The notes: generated by a model not told the origin, from the sequence alone. DNA of 64,000 bases from Chroococcidiopsis thermalis PCC 7203 (GCF_000317125.1 NC_019695.1:2716336-2780335), one strand, 5' to 3'. Positions 15,944-26,414 are shown, counted from the first letter of the stretch. Numbers and translations are program-made.

Positions 15944-18508
15944 ATGAGGAGTGTGAAGGTGGGATGGAAAGCGATCGCTTTTTGGGTTGGTTTAGCTGCT
16001 GTGATGCCGTTATGGATAGAACCTGTTTTTGCTCAAGTAAAAACGATTGAAGAATTACCACCTGTTTCTTTCAGTGCCAAGGAACTTTTGGCTCAAGAGC
16101 AAGAAAATAGTACGATAACTCAAGTTACAGGAGTGAAACTCAATCCCACTACACAAGGGTTACAAGTTATTCTCGTCACCCCTTCAGGGCAAAAATTGCA
16201 ACCATTAATTTCGCAATCTGAAAATAATTTAGCGCTTGACATACCAAATGCAGTCTTGGCTCTACCAGATCGACAAGAATTCACCGCAACTAATCCCACC
16301 GCAGAGATTGCACAAGTAACAGTCAAACCTTTGAATGCTAGTAGCATTCGAGTAACCATCACAGGAAGCAAACAAGCACCAAATGCCGAGGTAGTCCCTA
16401 GTCAGCAAGATTTGGTGTTGAGCGTTACTCCACAAGCAACTGCTCAAACCGAAGAATCAGAAATGGAAGTTGTCGTTACTGCTACTCGCACGGAAGAACG
16501 AGTTGAAGATTTACCGCGTACAGTAACAGTAATTAACCGAGAAGAGATTGAAGCACAAGCTACAGGAAATAACAGTTTACAGGACATCCTCAACTATACC
16601 GTTCCAGGGTACGGCGCACCTGATTATACAGATCGATTTAATGCTAATTTAAGAGGTCGAACTCCGCAGATTTTAGTGGATGGAGTGCCTCTAGGTTCTA
16701 ATGTTTCTAACATCACAGGATTGACCAGCATCGATCCTAACACTGTCGAACGAATTGAAGTGGTCAATGGTGCGACGGGAATTTATGGTGCTGGTGGTAG
16801 TGGCGGTGTCGTGAATATTATTACTCGCCAACCAATCGAAGGATTTAAATCGACAGCTAGATTAGGTGTTTCTGCTGCTTTAGGAAATTTAGAAGGAGAT
16901 AGCTTTGCTTACGAGTTGGGTTATGGCATTGCTGGCACAGAAGGTATTTTTGACTACAACTTGAATTTGGCAACCCAATTTAACAATCAATTTTACGACC
17001 CACAAGGCGATATTATTCGCCAAGAAAATTCTACTTTTGCAGGTTCAGAACGTCTGAATCTTTTAGGTAAGTTGGGGATCGCTTTAGGAGAAGAACAACG
17101 TTTACAGTTCTCTGTTAATCATGCCAGCGATCGCCGAGAAATTAATTACATTACCGATCCGACTACTAGAGAGATTCCAGGTAGACAAAAAATTCAGGCA
17201 TTGAGAGTCAATCAAGATTACGTTGACTCTAGAGATCCTGGCAATCAAAATACTATTGCTAGCGTAGCTTACGACAATAGAGCTTTTTTAGGAAACAACA
17301 GGTTACAAGCTCAGTTTTCTTATCTAAAAATTAGAGAAAATACGCTTGCGTTTGACGATCGAGGAGCTGAAGATGCTTTCTTTGAAAGAGTAGCTAGATT
17401 TATGACTGAAGGAGAAGTATTCAACAGTAATTTACAACTAGAAACATCCTTGTTTCAAAGCGCAAAGTTGCTGGTAGGGGCAGATTATAAGCATGAAGAT
17501 AATCGTTCTTCATACTTATTTTTTAATTCTGAAGTATATGACGCAAGTGGCGGAAATATTCTCCAAGTTAGCGATGAATTTGCCGAACCTTCTTTTGACC
17601 TCAGCCAGCTTGGTTTGTTTGCTCAAATCAAGTGGGATGTGACAGATAATTTTTCGGTTCTGGGCGGTATTCGTCAAGAATTTGCTCAATTAAACGTTGG
17701 TGATTACACAACCTTTGAAGGTAATAATATCCAAGGTGGTAATCCGAGTTTTGATGCGACTGTTTTTAACATTGGTGCAAATTTCAAAGCGACTGATAAT
17801 ATTAGTCTGTTTGCCAACTTTTCCCAAGGTTTTTCTATTCCTGGATTTTTTGTGCTGAATAATTTACCTGATGGTAGCTCGGTCGATCGTTCGCTTGAAG
17901 ACATTCAACCTCAAATTGTTGATAGCTACGAAATTGGCGTACGCGGACAATGGCAAAATTTACAAGCTTATTTAGCAGCTTTTTATTCTTCTTCCGAGTT
18001 AGGTTCGTTTTTTCAAGAAGTTGCTGAAGATGTATTTGAAACGATCCGCGCTCCAGAACGCCGCTACGGTATAGAAGCAGCAGTAGATTGGCAAGTAGCA
18101 GAGACATGGAAACTTGGTGTTGGTGGAAATTGGACTGAGGGAGAATTTGAAGATGAAAATGGCGAATTTATTGCTGCTGATTCGATTAGTGTAAATCCTT
18201 GGAAGCTAACTGCATACGTGGAACATCAGACAACACCAAACTGGCGCAATCGGTTACAAATTCTCTATTCTGGCGATCGCGATCGCGGTTTTGAATCGGG
18301 GTTAGACCAAGGTTCGGTAGATGATTATGCGACTCTCGATTTGATTAGCACTTTAAGTTTAGGTGAGGGAACGCTGTCTTTAAGTGTGGAGAATTTGTTA
18401 AATGAAGAGTATTCTGCGTTCCCAACTCAATCTCTGACAGCTCCTGATGAAGATATAGCCTTAGAAAGGGGTAGGCGAGTTAGTTTGACTTACTCAATTA
18501 GTTGGTAA
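15944..18508 (+). CDS. TonB-dependent receptor with N-terminal AMIN domain (first copy)
   Basis: About 854 residues from the ATG at 15944 (GTG at 15938 also possible). Order: signal peptide (AIAFWVGLAAVMPLW, cleavage near VFAQ), an AMIN-like domain at about 60-160, a TonB box region EVVVTATRTEERVEDLP, a plug with LRGRTPQILVDGVPLG and GIYGAGGSGGVVNIITRQP, and a 22-strand barrel ending SLTYSISW. The plug resembles the BtuB/CirA subgroup, so the ligand could be a catecholate siderophore, cobalamin or another metal complex. It is 144 bp downstream of the AraC gene and paired with a second receptor. Confidence 0.92.
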   Translation: MRSVKVGWKAIAFWVGLAAVMPLWIEPVFAQVKTIEELPPVSFSAKELLAQEQENSTITQVTGVKLNPTTQGLQVILVTPSGQKLQPLISQSENNLALDIPNAVLALPDRQEFTATNPTAEIAQVTVKPLNASSIRVTITGSKQAPNAEVVPSQQDLVLSVTPQATAQTEESEMEVVVTATRTEERVEDLPRTVTVINREEIEAQATGNNSLQDILNYTVPGYGAPDYTDRFNANLRGRTPQILVDGVPLGSNVSNITGLTSIDPNTVERIEVVNGATGIYGAGGSGGVVNIITRQPIEGFKSTARLGVSAALGNLEGDSFAYELGYGIAGTEGIFDYNLNLATQFNNQFYDPQGDIIRQENSTFAGSERLNLLGKLGIALGEEQRLQFSVNHASDRREINYITDPTTREIPGRQKIQALRVNQDYVDSRDPGNQNTIASVAYDNRAFLGNNRLQAQFSYLKIRENTLAFDDRGAEDAFFERVARFMTEGEVFNSNLQLETSLFQSAKLLVGADYKHEDNRSSYLFFNSEVYDASGGNILQVSDEFAEPSFDLSQLGLFAQIKWDVTDNFSVLGGIRQEFAQLNVGDYTTFEGNNIQGGNPSFDATVFNIGANFKATDNISLFANFSQGFSIPGFFVLNNLPDGSSVDRSLEDIQPQIVDSYEIGVRGQWQNLQAYLAAFYSSSELGSFFQEVAEDVFETIRAPERRYGIEAAVDWQVAETWKLGVGGNWTEGEFEDENGEFIAADSISVNPWKLTAYVEHQTTPNWRNRLQILYSGDRDRGFESGLDQGSVDDYATLDLISTLSLGEGTLSLSVENLLNEEYSAFPTQSLTAPDEDIALERGRRVSLTYSISW

Positions 18509-18565
18509 GTGGAACATTAGTAAGTAGGATATCTGGCTAAAAAAGTGAGCTTATTTAATGTGTTG

Positions 18566-21082
18566 ATGAGGAATGTAAGGGTGGGAAACTGGAAAGCGAT
18601 CGCTTTTTGGGTTGGTTTAGCTGCTGTGATGCCGTTATGGAGCGAACCTGTTTTTGCTCAAGTTAAAACGATTGAAGAATTACCACCTGTTTCTTTTAGT
18701 GCTAAAGAGCTTTTGGCTCAAGAGCGAGAAAATAGTTCGCTGACTCAAGTTACAGGAGTAAAACTCAATCCCACCGAACGAGGGTTACAGATCGTTCTCG
18801 TCACCCCTTCAGGGCAAAAATTGCAACCATCAATTTCGCCAGTTGAAAATAATTTAGCGATCGACATACCAAATGCAGTCTTGGCTTTACCAGATCGACA
18901 AGAATTCACCGCAACTAATCCCACCGCAGAGATTGCACAAGTAACAGTCAAACCTTTGAATGCTAGTAGCATTCGAGTAACCATCACGGGAAGCAAACAA
19001 GCACCGAATGCCGAAGTAGTCCCAAGCGAACAAGATTTGGTGTTGAATGTCACTTCCCAAGCAACTGCCCAAACCGAAGAACCAGAACTTGAGATTGTGG
19101 TGACAGGGGAGCAAGAAGGCTATGCCGTAACCAATTCCAGCGTGGGGACGCGCACCGATACGCCTTTGCGAGATATTCCCCAGTCGATTCAGGTAATACC
19201 CCAGCAGGTACTAGAAGACCAGGGAGCCAACGATTTAGATGATGCTCTGCGTAACGTTAGTGGAGTCTCAACCTCACAATATGAACTCCCAAATATTCGT
19301 GGATTTTATAGTGGTAGAAGCATTCTTAGTGACGGCATTAGAAGACTTAATTCTGCCAGATATGATGTGAATCTTGGCAATGTGGAACAAATTGAAGTTC
19401 TCAAAGGACCTTCATCGGTGCTTTATGGCAGTGGAGAACCAGGTGGTACAATTAACCTAACTACGAAGCAACCACAGAGTAATCCAAACTATGAAATTGA
19501 AGGCACAATTGGCAAATTTAACTATTACCAAGGCAATCTCGATCTAACAGGACCACTCAACGATAACAAAACAATTTTGTATCGTTTAAACATTGCTTAC
19601 GAAGATGCTGGTTCTTTTATTGATTTTGTTGATAGCCAAGAATTTGCTATTTTTCCAGTTCTGAGTTTTCAATTGGGAGAAAAAACTAAGCTAACGTTAG
19701 AAGGCAGTTATGAAGATCGATCTATTCCAGATATAGAAGGATTACCTACCGTTGGCACTATTTTTCCTAATCCTTTAGGAGAAGTTTTTGACTCTCGGTT
19801 TTTAGGAGAGCCAGATAATAATGTTGAGTACACGGCTGTTAATGTTGGTTATTTGCTCGACCACAAATTTAGCGAGAATTGGTCGCTGCGTAATCGGTTC
19901 AGAGCATTTTTCTTCGATCTCGAACAGCGTGGAATTGGTCCACTGGAGCTGGCAGAGGATAATCGTACAGTAATTCGTAGTGCTAGAGACAATAAGGAAT
20001 ATACCCAAACTTATACCTTACAAACAGATGTGCTGGGTAAATTTCAAACTGGCATTATTCAACACGACCTACTTCTTGGTTTAGAACTTCAGCGCAATAT
20101 TGAAGACTCCTCGCTGAAATTTCCACCCGATGTCCCCTCGATCGATCTATTTGAGCCAGAATACTTGAGTTCATCTAATTTTGACGATTACTTCGATCGC
20201 TTTGAACCAGATACTGACGAGTTGATTACTAGCGACACTATTGGGGTTTATGCTCAAGATTTACTTTCCATCGGCGATCGAGTCAAAATTCTACTAGGAG
20301 GACGCTTTGACGGTTTTTCCAACAAATCTGAGGATAATTTGGCAGACACCTCAGAAACGTTTGAAGATAGTGCCTTTAGCCCCCGTGTAGGTCTTGTCTA
20401 TCAGCCGATCGAGTCTGTTTCTCTCTACGGCAGTTGGACTAGCTCGTTCGTGCCAGAATTTGACACAGATAGAGAAGGAAATCCATTTGTGCCAGTCACT
20501 GGCGACCAATTTGAAGTAGGAGTGAAAGCAGAATCTCTTGATGGTAAATTCAGGGCAACCCTAGCAGCATATCAAATTACTCGGCAAAACGCCTTGATTA
20601 CCGATCCAGTCGATCCTGACTTCAGCATCCAAACAGGGGAATCTAGAGTTCGAGGCATTGAATTCGATCTAAGTGGCGAACTTCTACCAGGGTTGAATGT
20701 AATCGCTAGCTATGCTCACACCGATGCCAAAATTACCGAAGATACTACGGGGCTTGAAGGGAATGAATTCGAGGGCATTCCACGGCATAGTGGTAGTCTG
20801 TGGGCTGTGTATGAAATCCAACAAGGCGGGCTACAAGGGCTGGGTTTAGGGGCTGGAGTTTTTGTTGTTGGAGACAGGCAGGGAGATTCAGAGAATACCA
20901 TTGAAGTGCCGTCCTATGGTCGAACCGACGCTTTACTTTACTATCGACGGGATAACTGGCAGGTGCAGTTGAATTTTGAGAACTTGTTTAATGTGGATTA
21001 CTTTGTAAGTGCTTCTGGCAGGGCTAATGTCTATCCTGGTGCGCCGTTCACAGTTCGGGGTAAGGTGGCGGTGGAGTTTTAA
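18566..21082 (+). CDS. TonB-dependent siderophore receptor with N-terminal AMIN domain (second copy)
   Basis: 838 residues from ATG 18566 (GTG 18545 also in frame). It has the same signal peptide and AMIN region as the first receptor, then LEIVVTGEQEGYAV, a plug with TDTPLRDIPQSIQVIPQQVL and GPSSVLYGSGEPGGTINL, the signature of the FhuA/FoxA-type siderophore receptor class, and a barrel ending FTVRGKVAVEF. It should import ferric siderophores across the outer membrane with TonB energy. The stop overlaps the next gene's start by one base (TAATG), so PepSY translation is coupled. Spacing to the first receptor is 57 bp. Confidence 0.94.
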   Translation: MRNVRVGNWKAIAFWVGLAAVMPLWSEPVFAQVKTIEELPPVSFSAKELLAQERENSSLTQVTGVKLNPTERGLQIVLVTPSGQKLQPSISPVENNLAIDIPNAVLALPDRQEFTATNPTAEIAQVTVKPLNASSIRVTITGSKQAPNAEVVPSEQDLVLNVTSQATAQTEEPELEIVVTGEQEGYAVTNSSVGTRTDTPLRDIPQSIQVIPQQVLEDQGANDLDDALRNVSGVSTSQYELPNIRGFYSGRSILSDGIRRLNSARYDVNLGNVEQIEVLKGPSSVLYGSGEPGGTINLTTKQPQSNPNYEIEGTIGKFNYYQGNLDLTGPLNDNKTILYRLNIAYEDAGSFIDFVDSQEFAIFPVLSFQLGEKTKLTLEGSYEDRSIPDIEGLPTVGTIFPNPLGEVFDSRFLGEPDNNVEYTAVNVGYLLDHKFSENWSLRNRFRAFFFDLEQRGIGPLELAEDNRTVIRSARDNKEYTQTYTLQTDVLGKFQTGIIQHDLLLGLELQRNIEDSSLKFPPDVPSIDLFEPEYLSSSNFDDYFDRFEPDTDELITSDTIGVYAQDLLSIGDRVKILLGGRFDGFSNKSEDNLADTSETFEDSAFSPRVGLVYQPIESVSLYGSWTSSFVPEFDTDREGNPFVPVTGDQFEVGVKAESLDGKFRATLAAYQITRQNALITDPVDPDFSIQTGESRVRGIEFDLSGELLPGLNVIASYAHTDAKITEDTTGLEGNEFEGIPRHSGSLWAVYEIQQGGLQGLGLGAGVFVVGDRQGDSENTIEVPSYGRTDALLYYRRDNWQVQLNFENLFNVDYFVSASGRANVYPGAPFTVRGKVAVEF

Positions 21083-22236
21083 TGAAGGAAGAAACGGAGA
21101 ATTTGGGAATGAAAACAAAACGAATTCGAGATGTTGTATTTACCGCCCACCGTTACATTGGATTAGCAATTGGTATTCTAGCAGCGGCGATCGGCATGAC
21201 TGGTAGTTTGTTGATTTTGGATGAGTGGCAAACTTCTTTATTTACAGGGCAAGTGGCGATCGCCCCAGATCAAGAACGTCTGGCGATCGCCACCCTCGTG
21301 ACTAAAGCGCAAGCTATGTTTCCCCAACTGACTCTCGAAAGCCTGACAATACCCAAAGAACTCACTCAACCCGTCACGGCATGGTGGTGGGCAGCAGGAG
21401 ATAAATGGACGACTGCCCGCATTAATCCCTATACCGGAGCAATTATCGGCAGTCCGCAGGACAATGATTATAACGATTTCTTGTACAGTATCCACATCAA
21501 CCTGCTAGGTGGTGAGTGGGGTGCTTATGTGGCTGGCATTGTTGGGTTACTGGCGACAATTCTTTGCGTGACAGGAATTGTGCTTTGGTCTGGTTGGCGC
21601 AAATTGGCAACTGGATTCAAAATTAAGTGGAATGCCACCACTAAAAGGTTAAATTACGATTTACACAAAGTTGTTGGCATTATCGTTGCAATCTTTCTGG
21701 CAATGGCAATGTTGACTGGGTTTATCTGGAACTTTGCTACATGGATGAATCCAGTCATTTATGCACTCACCTTCAGTCCACAGCCACCCAAAGAAGTAGA
21801 ACTCGTCTCTAAAGCCGCAGGTAAAGCCCCCATACAGCTTACAGAAGCACTACTACAAAAAGCTAGTGCCGTGCTGCCCCCTGGTGAAATTAGCTCAATT
21901 TATTTTCCCACCAAACCTGAAGGCGTAATTCGCATAGCAAAAGAGTTACCAAACCAGGTTGTGATGTCTGCTTCTATAGATCGCTTTAGTGGTGAGATCG
22001 TGAAGGTAGACGTACCAACGGAAAAATCTTTGGCAGATCGAATATTTGACTCATTCGTACCCATACACTTTGGCACTTTTGCCGGTTTACCCTCTCGTAT
22101 TCTCTATCTGTTCGTTGGTTTATCTCCTACCATCCTATTAGTTACGGGTTTTATCATGTGGCGCTTGCGAAAACGCGACAAGTCAAAGCGAACTATTGTG
22201 CCAGCCGAACGTGCGCTCGATAATTCACCCCCATAG
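21082..22236 (+). CDS. PepSY-associated membrane protein (iron-siderophore utilisation type)
   Basis: 384 residues with four membrane segments: one near 20-45 (HRYIGLAIGILAAAIGMTG), a pair at about 145-170 and 195-220, and one near 340-365. PepSY-like periplasmic stretches lie between. This architecture accompanies TonB siderophore receptors and has been proposed to reduce or process ferric siderophores at the inner membrane. It overlaps the receptor's stop codon by one base. Histidines beside helices (HRYIGL, LHKVVG, IHINLLGG, IHFGTFAG) could bind heme or metal, as is typical of the group. Confidence 0.88.
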   Translation: MKEETENLGMKTKRIRDVVFTAHRYIGLAIGILAAAIGMTGSLLILDEWQTSLFTGQVAIAPDQERLAIATLVTKAQAMFPQLTLESLTIPKELTQPVTAWWWAAGDKWTTARINPYTGAIIGSPQDNDYNDFLYSIHINLLGGEWGAYVAGIVGLLATILCVTGIVLWSGWRKLATGFKIKWNATTKRLNYDLHKVVGIIVAIFLAMAMLTGFIWNFATWMNPVIYALTFSPQPPKEVELVSKAAGKAPIQLTEALLQKASAVLPPGEISSIYFPTKPEGVIRIAKELPNQVVMSASIDRFSGEIVKVDVPTEKSLADRIFDSFVPIHFGTFAGLPSRILYLFVGLSPTILLVTGFIMWRLRKRDKSKRTIVPAERALDNSPP

Positions 22237-22254
22237 CTTATATTCGCTAAAACC

Positions 22255-22863
22255 GTGCCAAAAGAACAAAATCGCTATCAAAAAGCAATTCCTTGGCTGG
22301 TTGGGTCTGGGTTATTAGGAATGACTATCTTTGGCAGTTGGCTAGGTTATGAAAATTTCCATGCTTTAGGAGAACGTCAACACACCACCTATATGGCTGC
22401 CGCACCGGAACATGGGCGAGAGACATTTTTTTTACGGATGCAACGAGAAGTCGAACAGGTAAAGCGATTATATCCCCATGCTCATTATCAAGGGTTAGCC
22501 GATGGCGCACCAGAGAATTGGACGTGTCTTGTGCCACTCACCCACAGCCAGGTATTAGATTTTTACCACGCGACGCAGTATCTAAGTAAAGTTGCATTAG
22601 CCGTGCATCCTCGCAGTGTTGAATATCAACAAGCGAGTATGGATACTCACTGTCATCATCTCAAACACTCTGTCGGTGCTGCCACTCGTTTGTTAGCCGA
22701 AATGGAAGCAATCGAGCCGCAACGGTTGTCTATAGCAGGTCCCTCAGAATTGAGCCTTAGCACCGTCTCAGCCAAGTCCAGTTCGCCACCGTCGTACACC
22801 CAGAGGTATGTCATCATCGACCCGATCCACGTCCTCACGTACCGCTGCTTCTGCGGGTCGTAG
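22255..22863 (+). CDS. Membrane-anchored hypothetical protein with a chimeric C-terminus
   Basis: 202 residues from a GTG at 22255, 18 bp after the PepSY gene. One N-terminal membrane helix (WLVGSGLLGMTIFGSWLGY) is followed by a His-rich soluble part (HTTYMAAAPEHGRETFF, DTHCHHLKHSV). I do not recognise the family, but position and His content suggest a metal-uptake accessory. From about residue 160 the codons simply read the opposite strand of a decayed DUF1579 gene, so the last ~40 residues are probably not original. The native stop seems to have been lost by that junction. Confidence 0.55.
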   Translation: MPKEQNRYQKAIPWLVGSGLLGMTIFGSWLGYENFHALGERQHTTYMAAAPEHGRETFFLRMQREVEQVKRLYPHAHYQGLADGAPENWTCLVPLTHSQVLDFYHATQYLSKVALAVHPRSVEYQQASMDTHCHHLKHSVGAATRLLAEMEAIEPQRLSIAGPSELSLSTVSAKSSSPPSYTQRYVIIDPIHVLTYRCFCGS

Positions 22864-23034
22864 CCGAGCGTCATCAGAGTGGTAGTGCGACCGCAGCCAG
22901 GCATCTCGCCCTCTCCTTCAGCCAAAACCTAGAGTCTGCGATCGCGATCGCACGCTTTCAGTTCCCGTCGATCTTTCGACAGGTCGATCCGCTCCCATCT
23001 TGACCTCAACCTCATACGTCCACTCACCGACGAG
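22735..23034 (-). pseudogene. Fragment of a DUF1579 family gene, probably foreign
   Basis: On the minus strand from 23034 the frame reads LVGEWTYEVEVKMG and STGTESVRS. It is then interrupted by a HIP1-bearing indel with a frame change and a Trp-to-stop change, and resumes AEGEGEMPGCGRTTTLMTLGYDP, WIGSMMTYLWVYDGGELD to LNSEGP. This is the core of DUF1579 proteins, which are frequent in Planctomycetes and Proteobacteria. The segment is visibly more GC-rich than its neighbours. Both ends of the gene are missing and it overlaps the antisense ORF. Family call rests on remembered sequence pattern. Confidence 0.7.
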
Positions 23035-23040
23035 TTTTTA

Positions 23041-23241
23041 ATGAAAGAAATCTCTCGCGCTGTTCGGCAAGTCTACCATCCCAAGTCACGAGGAGAGAAA
23101 ATTCGAGATTCACTGCTACCTGACGTAGATTTAGATGAATCTAAGCTAGAGTTGTTTGCCCAGCACATTACAGCACTTGAAGGTATTGGAGTCAACTTAC
23201 AAGACAAAAGCCTGCGGGATACCATCAATGCTTATCCGTGA
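23041..23241 (+). CDS. Small hypothetical protein or gene tail
   Basis: 66 codons, ATG at 23041 to TGA at 23239, beginning MKEISRAVRQVYHPKS and ending in a Leu-rich helix (LELFAQHITALEGIGVNL). No Shine-Dalgarno is seen, and it begins directly at the end of the foreign DUF1579 fragment. It may therefore be the 3' remainder of a longer gene cut by that insertion. I do not recognise it. It converges on the P450 gene with two bases between the stops. Confidence 0.35.
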   Translation: MKEISRAVRQVYHPKSRGEKIRDSLLPDVDLDESKLELFAQHITALEGIGVNLQDKSLRDTINAYP

Positions 23242-23243
23242 CT

Positions 23244-24584
23244 CTAAATAGATTTTGCACTCACTACCATACTTACCCCACCTTGAGGAGCAAGCGTAAA
23301 CCCACGACGTTGTATTTGCACGGGTTTATCTTCTACTAAGGCAAGTTGATACTTGGATAAAATCGTCGCCAAGACCAATTTCATTTCTAACCCAGCTAAA
23401 GCATATCCCAAACATCGCCGACTGCCACCACCAAAAGGAAGATATTCCGAAGGAGAATACTGGCGCTCTAGAAACCGCTCTGGCTGAAATTGTTTAGCGT
23501 TGGGATACAAGTCTTCCCGATAATGCACTAAATAAATACTTGGCATTAAGGCTGTTTGGGCTTCAAATAAATATCCGGCAATTTTCGTTGGCGATTTAGT
23601 AATGCGGGGAAAAATGACGGGAATCACCGGATACATCCGCAGTGTTTCTTGACAAACTGCACTTAGGTAAGGCAGTTGAGCAATTTTCATTGGGGCAAAT
23701 TCCCCTAAACTATCTAGTTCGTGCAGCAACCGATCGCGGACATCTGGGTGTTGATGAATTTGATATAAAGCCCAAGCCAGCGTTGTTGCTGTGGTTTCAT
23801 GCCCAGCAAATAAAATCGTCAGTAGTTCGTCTTTTAATTCCTCATCGGTCATTGCTTGTCCGTTTTCATCTCGTGCTGCCATCATCAGACTGAGGACATC
23901 ACGCCCTTTGATATCTTTGGCTCTTCTCTCCTCAATTTCTGCTTGCAGCAAAGCGCGAACGTGATGTTGTCGCTGTTTCATCTGCCCCCAAGGACTCCAT
24001 GCACCCCAATCTTTTTGTAAAAACTGTAAAAATAACATGCTGGATTTGAGGGGAGAATCAGTCATGTCCAGCCATTCTGTGAGTAGGGGCTTTAGTTGTT
24101 GATAGCGTTCTCCTTCACTCAAGCCAAAAACGACTTGTAGAATTACCTCTAGGCTGATCTTTTGCATGGTAGTCCGAGCTACAAAAGATTGACCGACTTG
24201 CCAGGAGCTAGCAATCTGTTTGGTAATCAGACAGATTTGTTTGGCGTAAGTTTGTAGTCTTTCGCCATGAAAAGGAGGCATTAACAATTTTCGTTCTCGT
24301 CGATGACGATCGCCATCGACTAACATGAGTGAATTGCGCCCGACTAAAGGTTCTGCAATTGCATTGCCACGACCGACATCAAATTTGGCATCTTGGTTGA
24401 AGATTTCCCCAATTGCTTGCGGATTACCAATGACTACATAAGAGCCGATGCCGCTCAGATGCATGGTAAATATATCTCCATATTTTTGACTGCATTTGTC
24501 CTGAAACCCAATTGGGTCGGCAATCCAATTCATCAGTTGCCACCAAGCAGGACTAGTAATGGGATTCGGTAATTGAGCCAACAC
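23244..24584 (-). CDS. Cytochrome P450
   Basis: 446 residues from a GTG at 24584, which has GGAGA upstream and gives the family-like start [15 protein letters not shown]. The frame is open to 24638. I-helix oxygen-binding motif [11 protein letters not shown]-helix ETLRMYP (ExxR), and heme-ligand loop [12 protein letters not shown] with the Cys 55 residues from the end. N-terminal anchor absent, as usual for soluble cyanobacterial P450s of the CYP110/CYP120 kind. It would hydroxylate a hydrophobic substrate with electrons from ferredoxin. No biosynthetic partner genes are adjacent. Divergent to the S10-type peptidase, 84 bp apart. Confidence 0.95.
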   Translation of the reverse strand: MLAQLPNPITSPAWWQLMNWIADPIGFQDKCSQKYGDIFTMHLSGIGSYVVIGNPQAIGEIFNQDAKFDVGRGNAIAEPLVGRNSLMLVDGDRHRRERKLLMPPFHGERLQTYAKQICLITKQIASSWQVGQSFVARTTMQKISLEVILQVVFGLSEGERYQQLKPLLTEWLDMTDSPLKSSMLFLQFLQKDWGAWSPWGQMKQRQHHVRALLQAEIEERRAKDIKGRDVLSLMMAARDENGQAMTDEELKDELLTILFAGHETTATTLAWALYQIHQHPDVRDRLLHELDSLGEFAPMKIAQLPYLSAVCQETLRMYPVIPVIFPRITKSPTKIAGYLFEAQTALMPSIYLVHYREDLYPNAKQFQPERFLERQYSPSEYLPFGGGSRRCLGYALAGLEMKLVLATILSKYQLALVEDKPVQIQRRGFTLAPQGGVSMVVSAKSI

Positions 24585-24668
24585 GATCGTTCTCCATCTG
24601 ATAAATCTTTCACTCACGATCGCGCGATCGCCTACCATGTGATGTGTGCAATGCGATCGCCACCTGAT

Positions 24669-26168
24669 ATGTCCGACACATCTAACCTACCAGTAAATCA
24701 TCAATCCAGTCAGACCGAGCATACACTATCGCTGCCATCGCAACAGATAAGCTACACAGCTTTGGCTCAGTGGCAAACGTTATTCGAGCGAGAAAAACCG
24801 ATCGCCCAAATGTTTCATGTGGCGTATCTCGTGAAGACTGATGCCGCCTCGCCACGACCGCTAACTTTTGTTTTCAACGGTGGACCTGGAGCTGCTTCTG
24901 CTTATTTGCACATGGGGGCGCTAGGTCCCAAACGCCTCTCTTTTAGCGATCGCGGTAGTTTGCCAAAGCCACCCGTGCGAGTGGTAGAAAATACTGAAAG
25001 TTGGTTGAGCTTTACGGATTTAGTCTTTATCGATCCGATCGGTACGGGCTTCAGCCGCGTTTTGCCACCAGAGAAAGAAACTCCAGAGCAGAAGAATGAG
25101 AAATCTAATTCTAACGAGCCAGACTCATCCAAAGAAACTCAATTTTGGGGTGTCGAGCGAGACTTGAAAGCGATCGGCGAGTTTATCGTGCGGTTTCTGT
25201 CGCGCCACCACCGCTGGCTGTCTCCCATCTTCATTGCAGGTGAGAGTTATGGCGGTTTTCGCGTAGCTAAGTTAGCTCGCCAGCTGCAACAAGAATTTGG
25301 CGTTGGTCTTTCTGGTGCGATTTTGATCTCGCCAGCTTTAGAATTTAGCTTGCTAGAAGCAAACGATTATAACCTGACGACTTGGGCAACAGTATTACCC
25401 TCGCTAGCAGCCGCCGCAGCGCATCACGATCGCGCTCAATGGGCGGGGCAAAGAGGAGATTTACCAGCTCATATAGCTGCTGCCGAACAATTTGCCCGTC
25501 AAAGTCTAATCCCAATGCTAGCAATGGGAGAGGCGTTTCCTGAAGATGAGCGTCAGGCGATTTATCAGCAGTTGGCTGGATTAACTGGAATACCACTGTC
25601 GGTTGTCGAACGGCTGGGTGGACGAATTAGAATCGAAGTCTTTGCGAGGGAACTGTTGCGCGATCGCCAGAGAATCGTCGGGTTGTACGATGCTTCAATT
25701 ACGGCGATCGATCCGTTTCCCGATCGCATGACCTACGAAGGCACTGACCCCACCCTAGATGGGTTAGATCGACTCTTCACGGGAGCAATTAACAGTCATT
25801 TACGGCAGACTTTAGGCGTGGAAACTGACTTAACCTATCGCCTGCTGAATTTAGAAACGCTCAAAGCTTGGCAATTTGATTTCAAAGGTGATTGGAAACA
25901 AGGATTTCAAGGATCGGTGGATGACCTGCGAGTGGGAATGACGCTCAATCCATATATGCAGGTGTCGATCTCGCATGGAATATTTGACTTGGTTACGCCT
26001 TATTTTGCCTCCAACCATTTAGTCAGTCAGATGAAGCTCAATCCAGAAATTTGCCAAAATCTGACGTTGAAACATTATCCAGGGGGACATATGTTTTATA
26101 CCTGGGCTGAATCACGCCAGCAATGGTTTGCTCAAATGCAAGCGTTCTATCAAAATGCCATAGCCTGA
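24669..26168 (+). CDS. S10 family serine carboxypeptidase-like protein
   Basis: 499 residues from the ATG at 24669; the frame upstream of it overlaps the P450 start and is not family-like. Alpha/beta-hydrolase features: oxyanion segment [19 protein letters not shown], nucleophile elbow GESYGG, and C-terminal catalytic His in [12 protein letters not shown], with the Asp probably in [11 protein letters not shown]. Family members remove C-terminal residues or act as acyl transferases. No signal peptide is visible, unlike the secreted fungal and plant enzymes. Sits divergently from the P450, so a shared regulatory region is likely. Confidence 0.88.
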   Translation: MSDTSNLPVNHQSSQTEHTLSLPSQQISYTALAQWQTLFEREKPIAQMFHVAYLVKTDAASPRPLTFVFNGGPGAASAYLHMGALGPKRLSFSDRGSLPKPPVRVVENTESWLSFTDLVFIDPIGTGFSRVLPPEKETPEQKNEKSNSNEPDSSKETQFWGVERDLKAIGEFIVRFLSRHHRWLSPIFIAGESYGGFRVAKLARQLQQEFGVGLSGAILISPALEFSLLEANDYNLTTWATVLPSLAAAAAHHDRAQWAGQRGDLPAHIAAAEQFARQSLIPMLAMGEAFPEDERQAIYQQLAGLTGIPLSVVERLGGRIRIEVFARELLRDRQRIVGLYDASITAIDPFPDRMTYEGTDPTLDGLDRLFTGAINSHLRQTLGVETDLTYRLLNLETLKAWQFDFKGDWKQGFQGSVDDLRVGMTLNPYMQVSISHGIFDLVTPYFASNHLVSQMKLNPEICQNLTLKHYPGGHMFYTWAESRQQWFAQMQAFYQNAIA

Positions 26169-26175
26169 ATAATTG

Positions 26176-26413
26176 CTAACCAAAAGTAGAATCAGCTAAA
26201 GCGATCGCCTCAGTTAATAGATTTTGCCCGATCTTCTGGGAAAACACTCCCTTCTGTCCCATCCTCTCCACCCGCTTACCCAACTCGTGACAAGTCTCTT
26301 CCTAAGCCATCTGTGCCATGTATAGTTCTACCTCTGGATGAATGATTAAATCTCGTCCCCGCTTGCGGATTAGCTCAGACACCCAAAATATTCGTATCAA
26401 CAACTAAGCGCAT
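26176..26413 (-). pseudogene. Decayed PIN-domain toxin (VapC-like)
   Basis: Starts MRLVVDTNIL at 26413 with the first catalytic Asp, then after a one-base shift reads VSELIRKRGRDLIIHPEVELYMAQMA, a TAG, EETCHELGKRVERMGQKGVFS and on to a stop at 26176. The C-terminal half carrying the later acidic residues is missing, so the RNase cannot be active. Paired with an equally broken antitoxin one base upstream. Confidence 0.75.
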
Positions 26414-26414
26414 A

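Noticed and set aside
22656-22925. Minus-strand 89-codon frame as an intact gene
   Set aside because: Its sequence is the middle of a DUF1579 gene interrupted upstream by a stop and frame change, so it is listed as a pseudogene.
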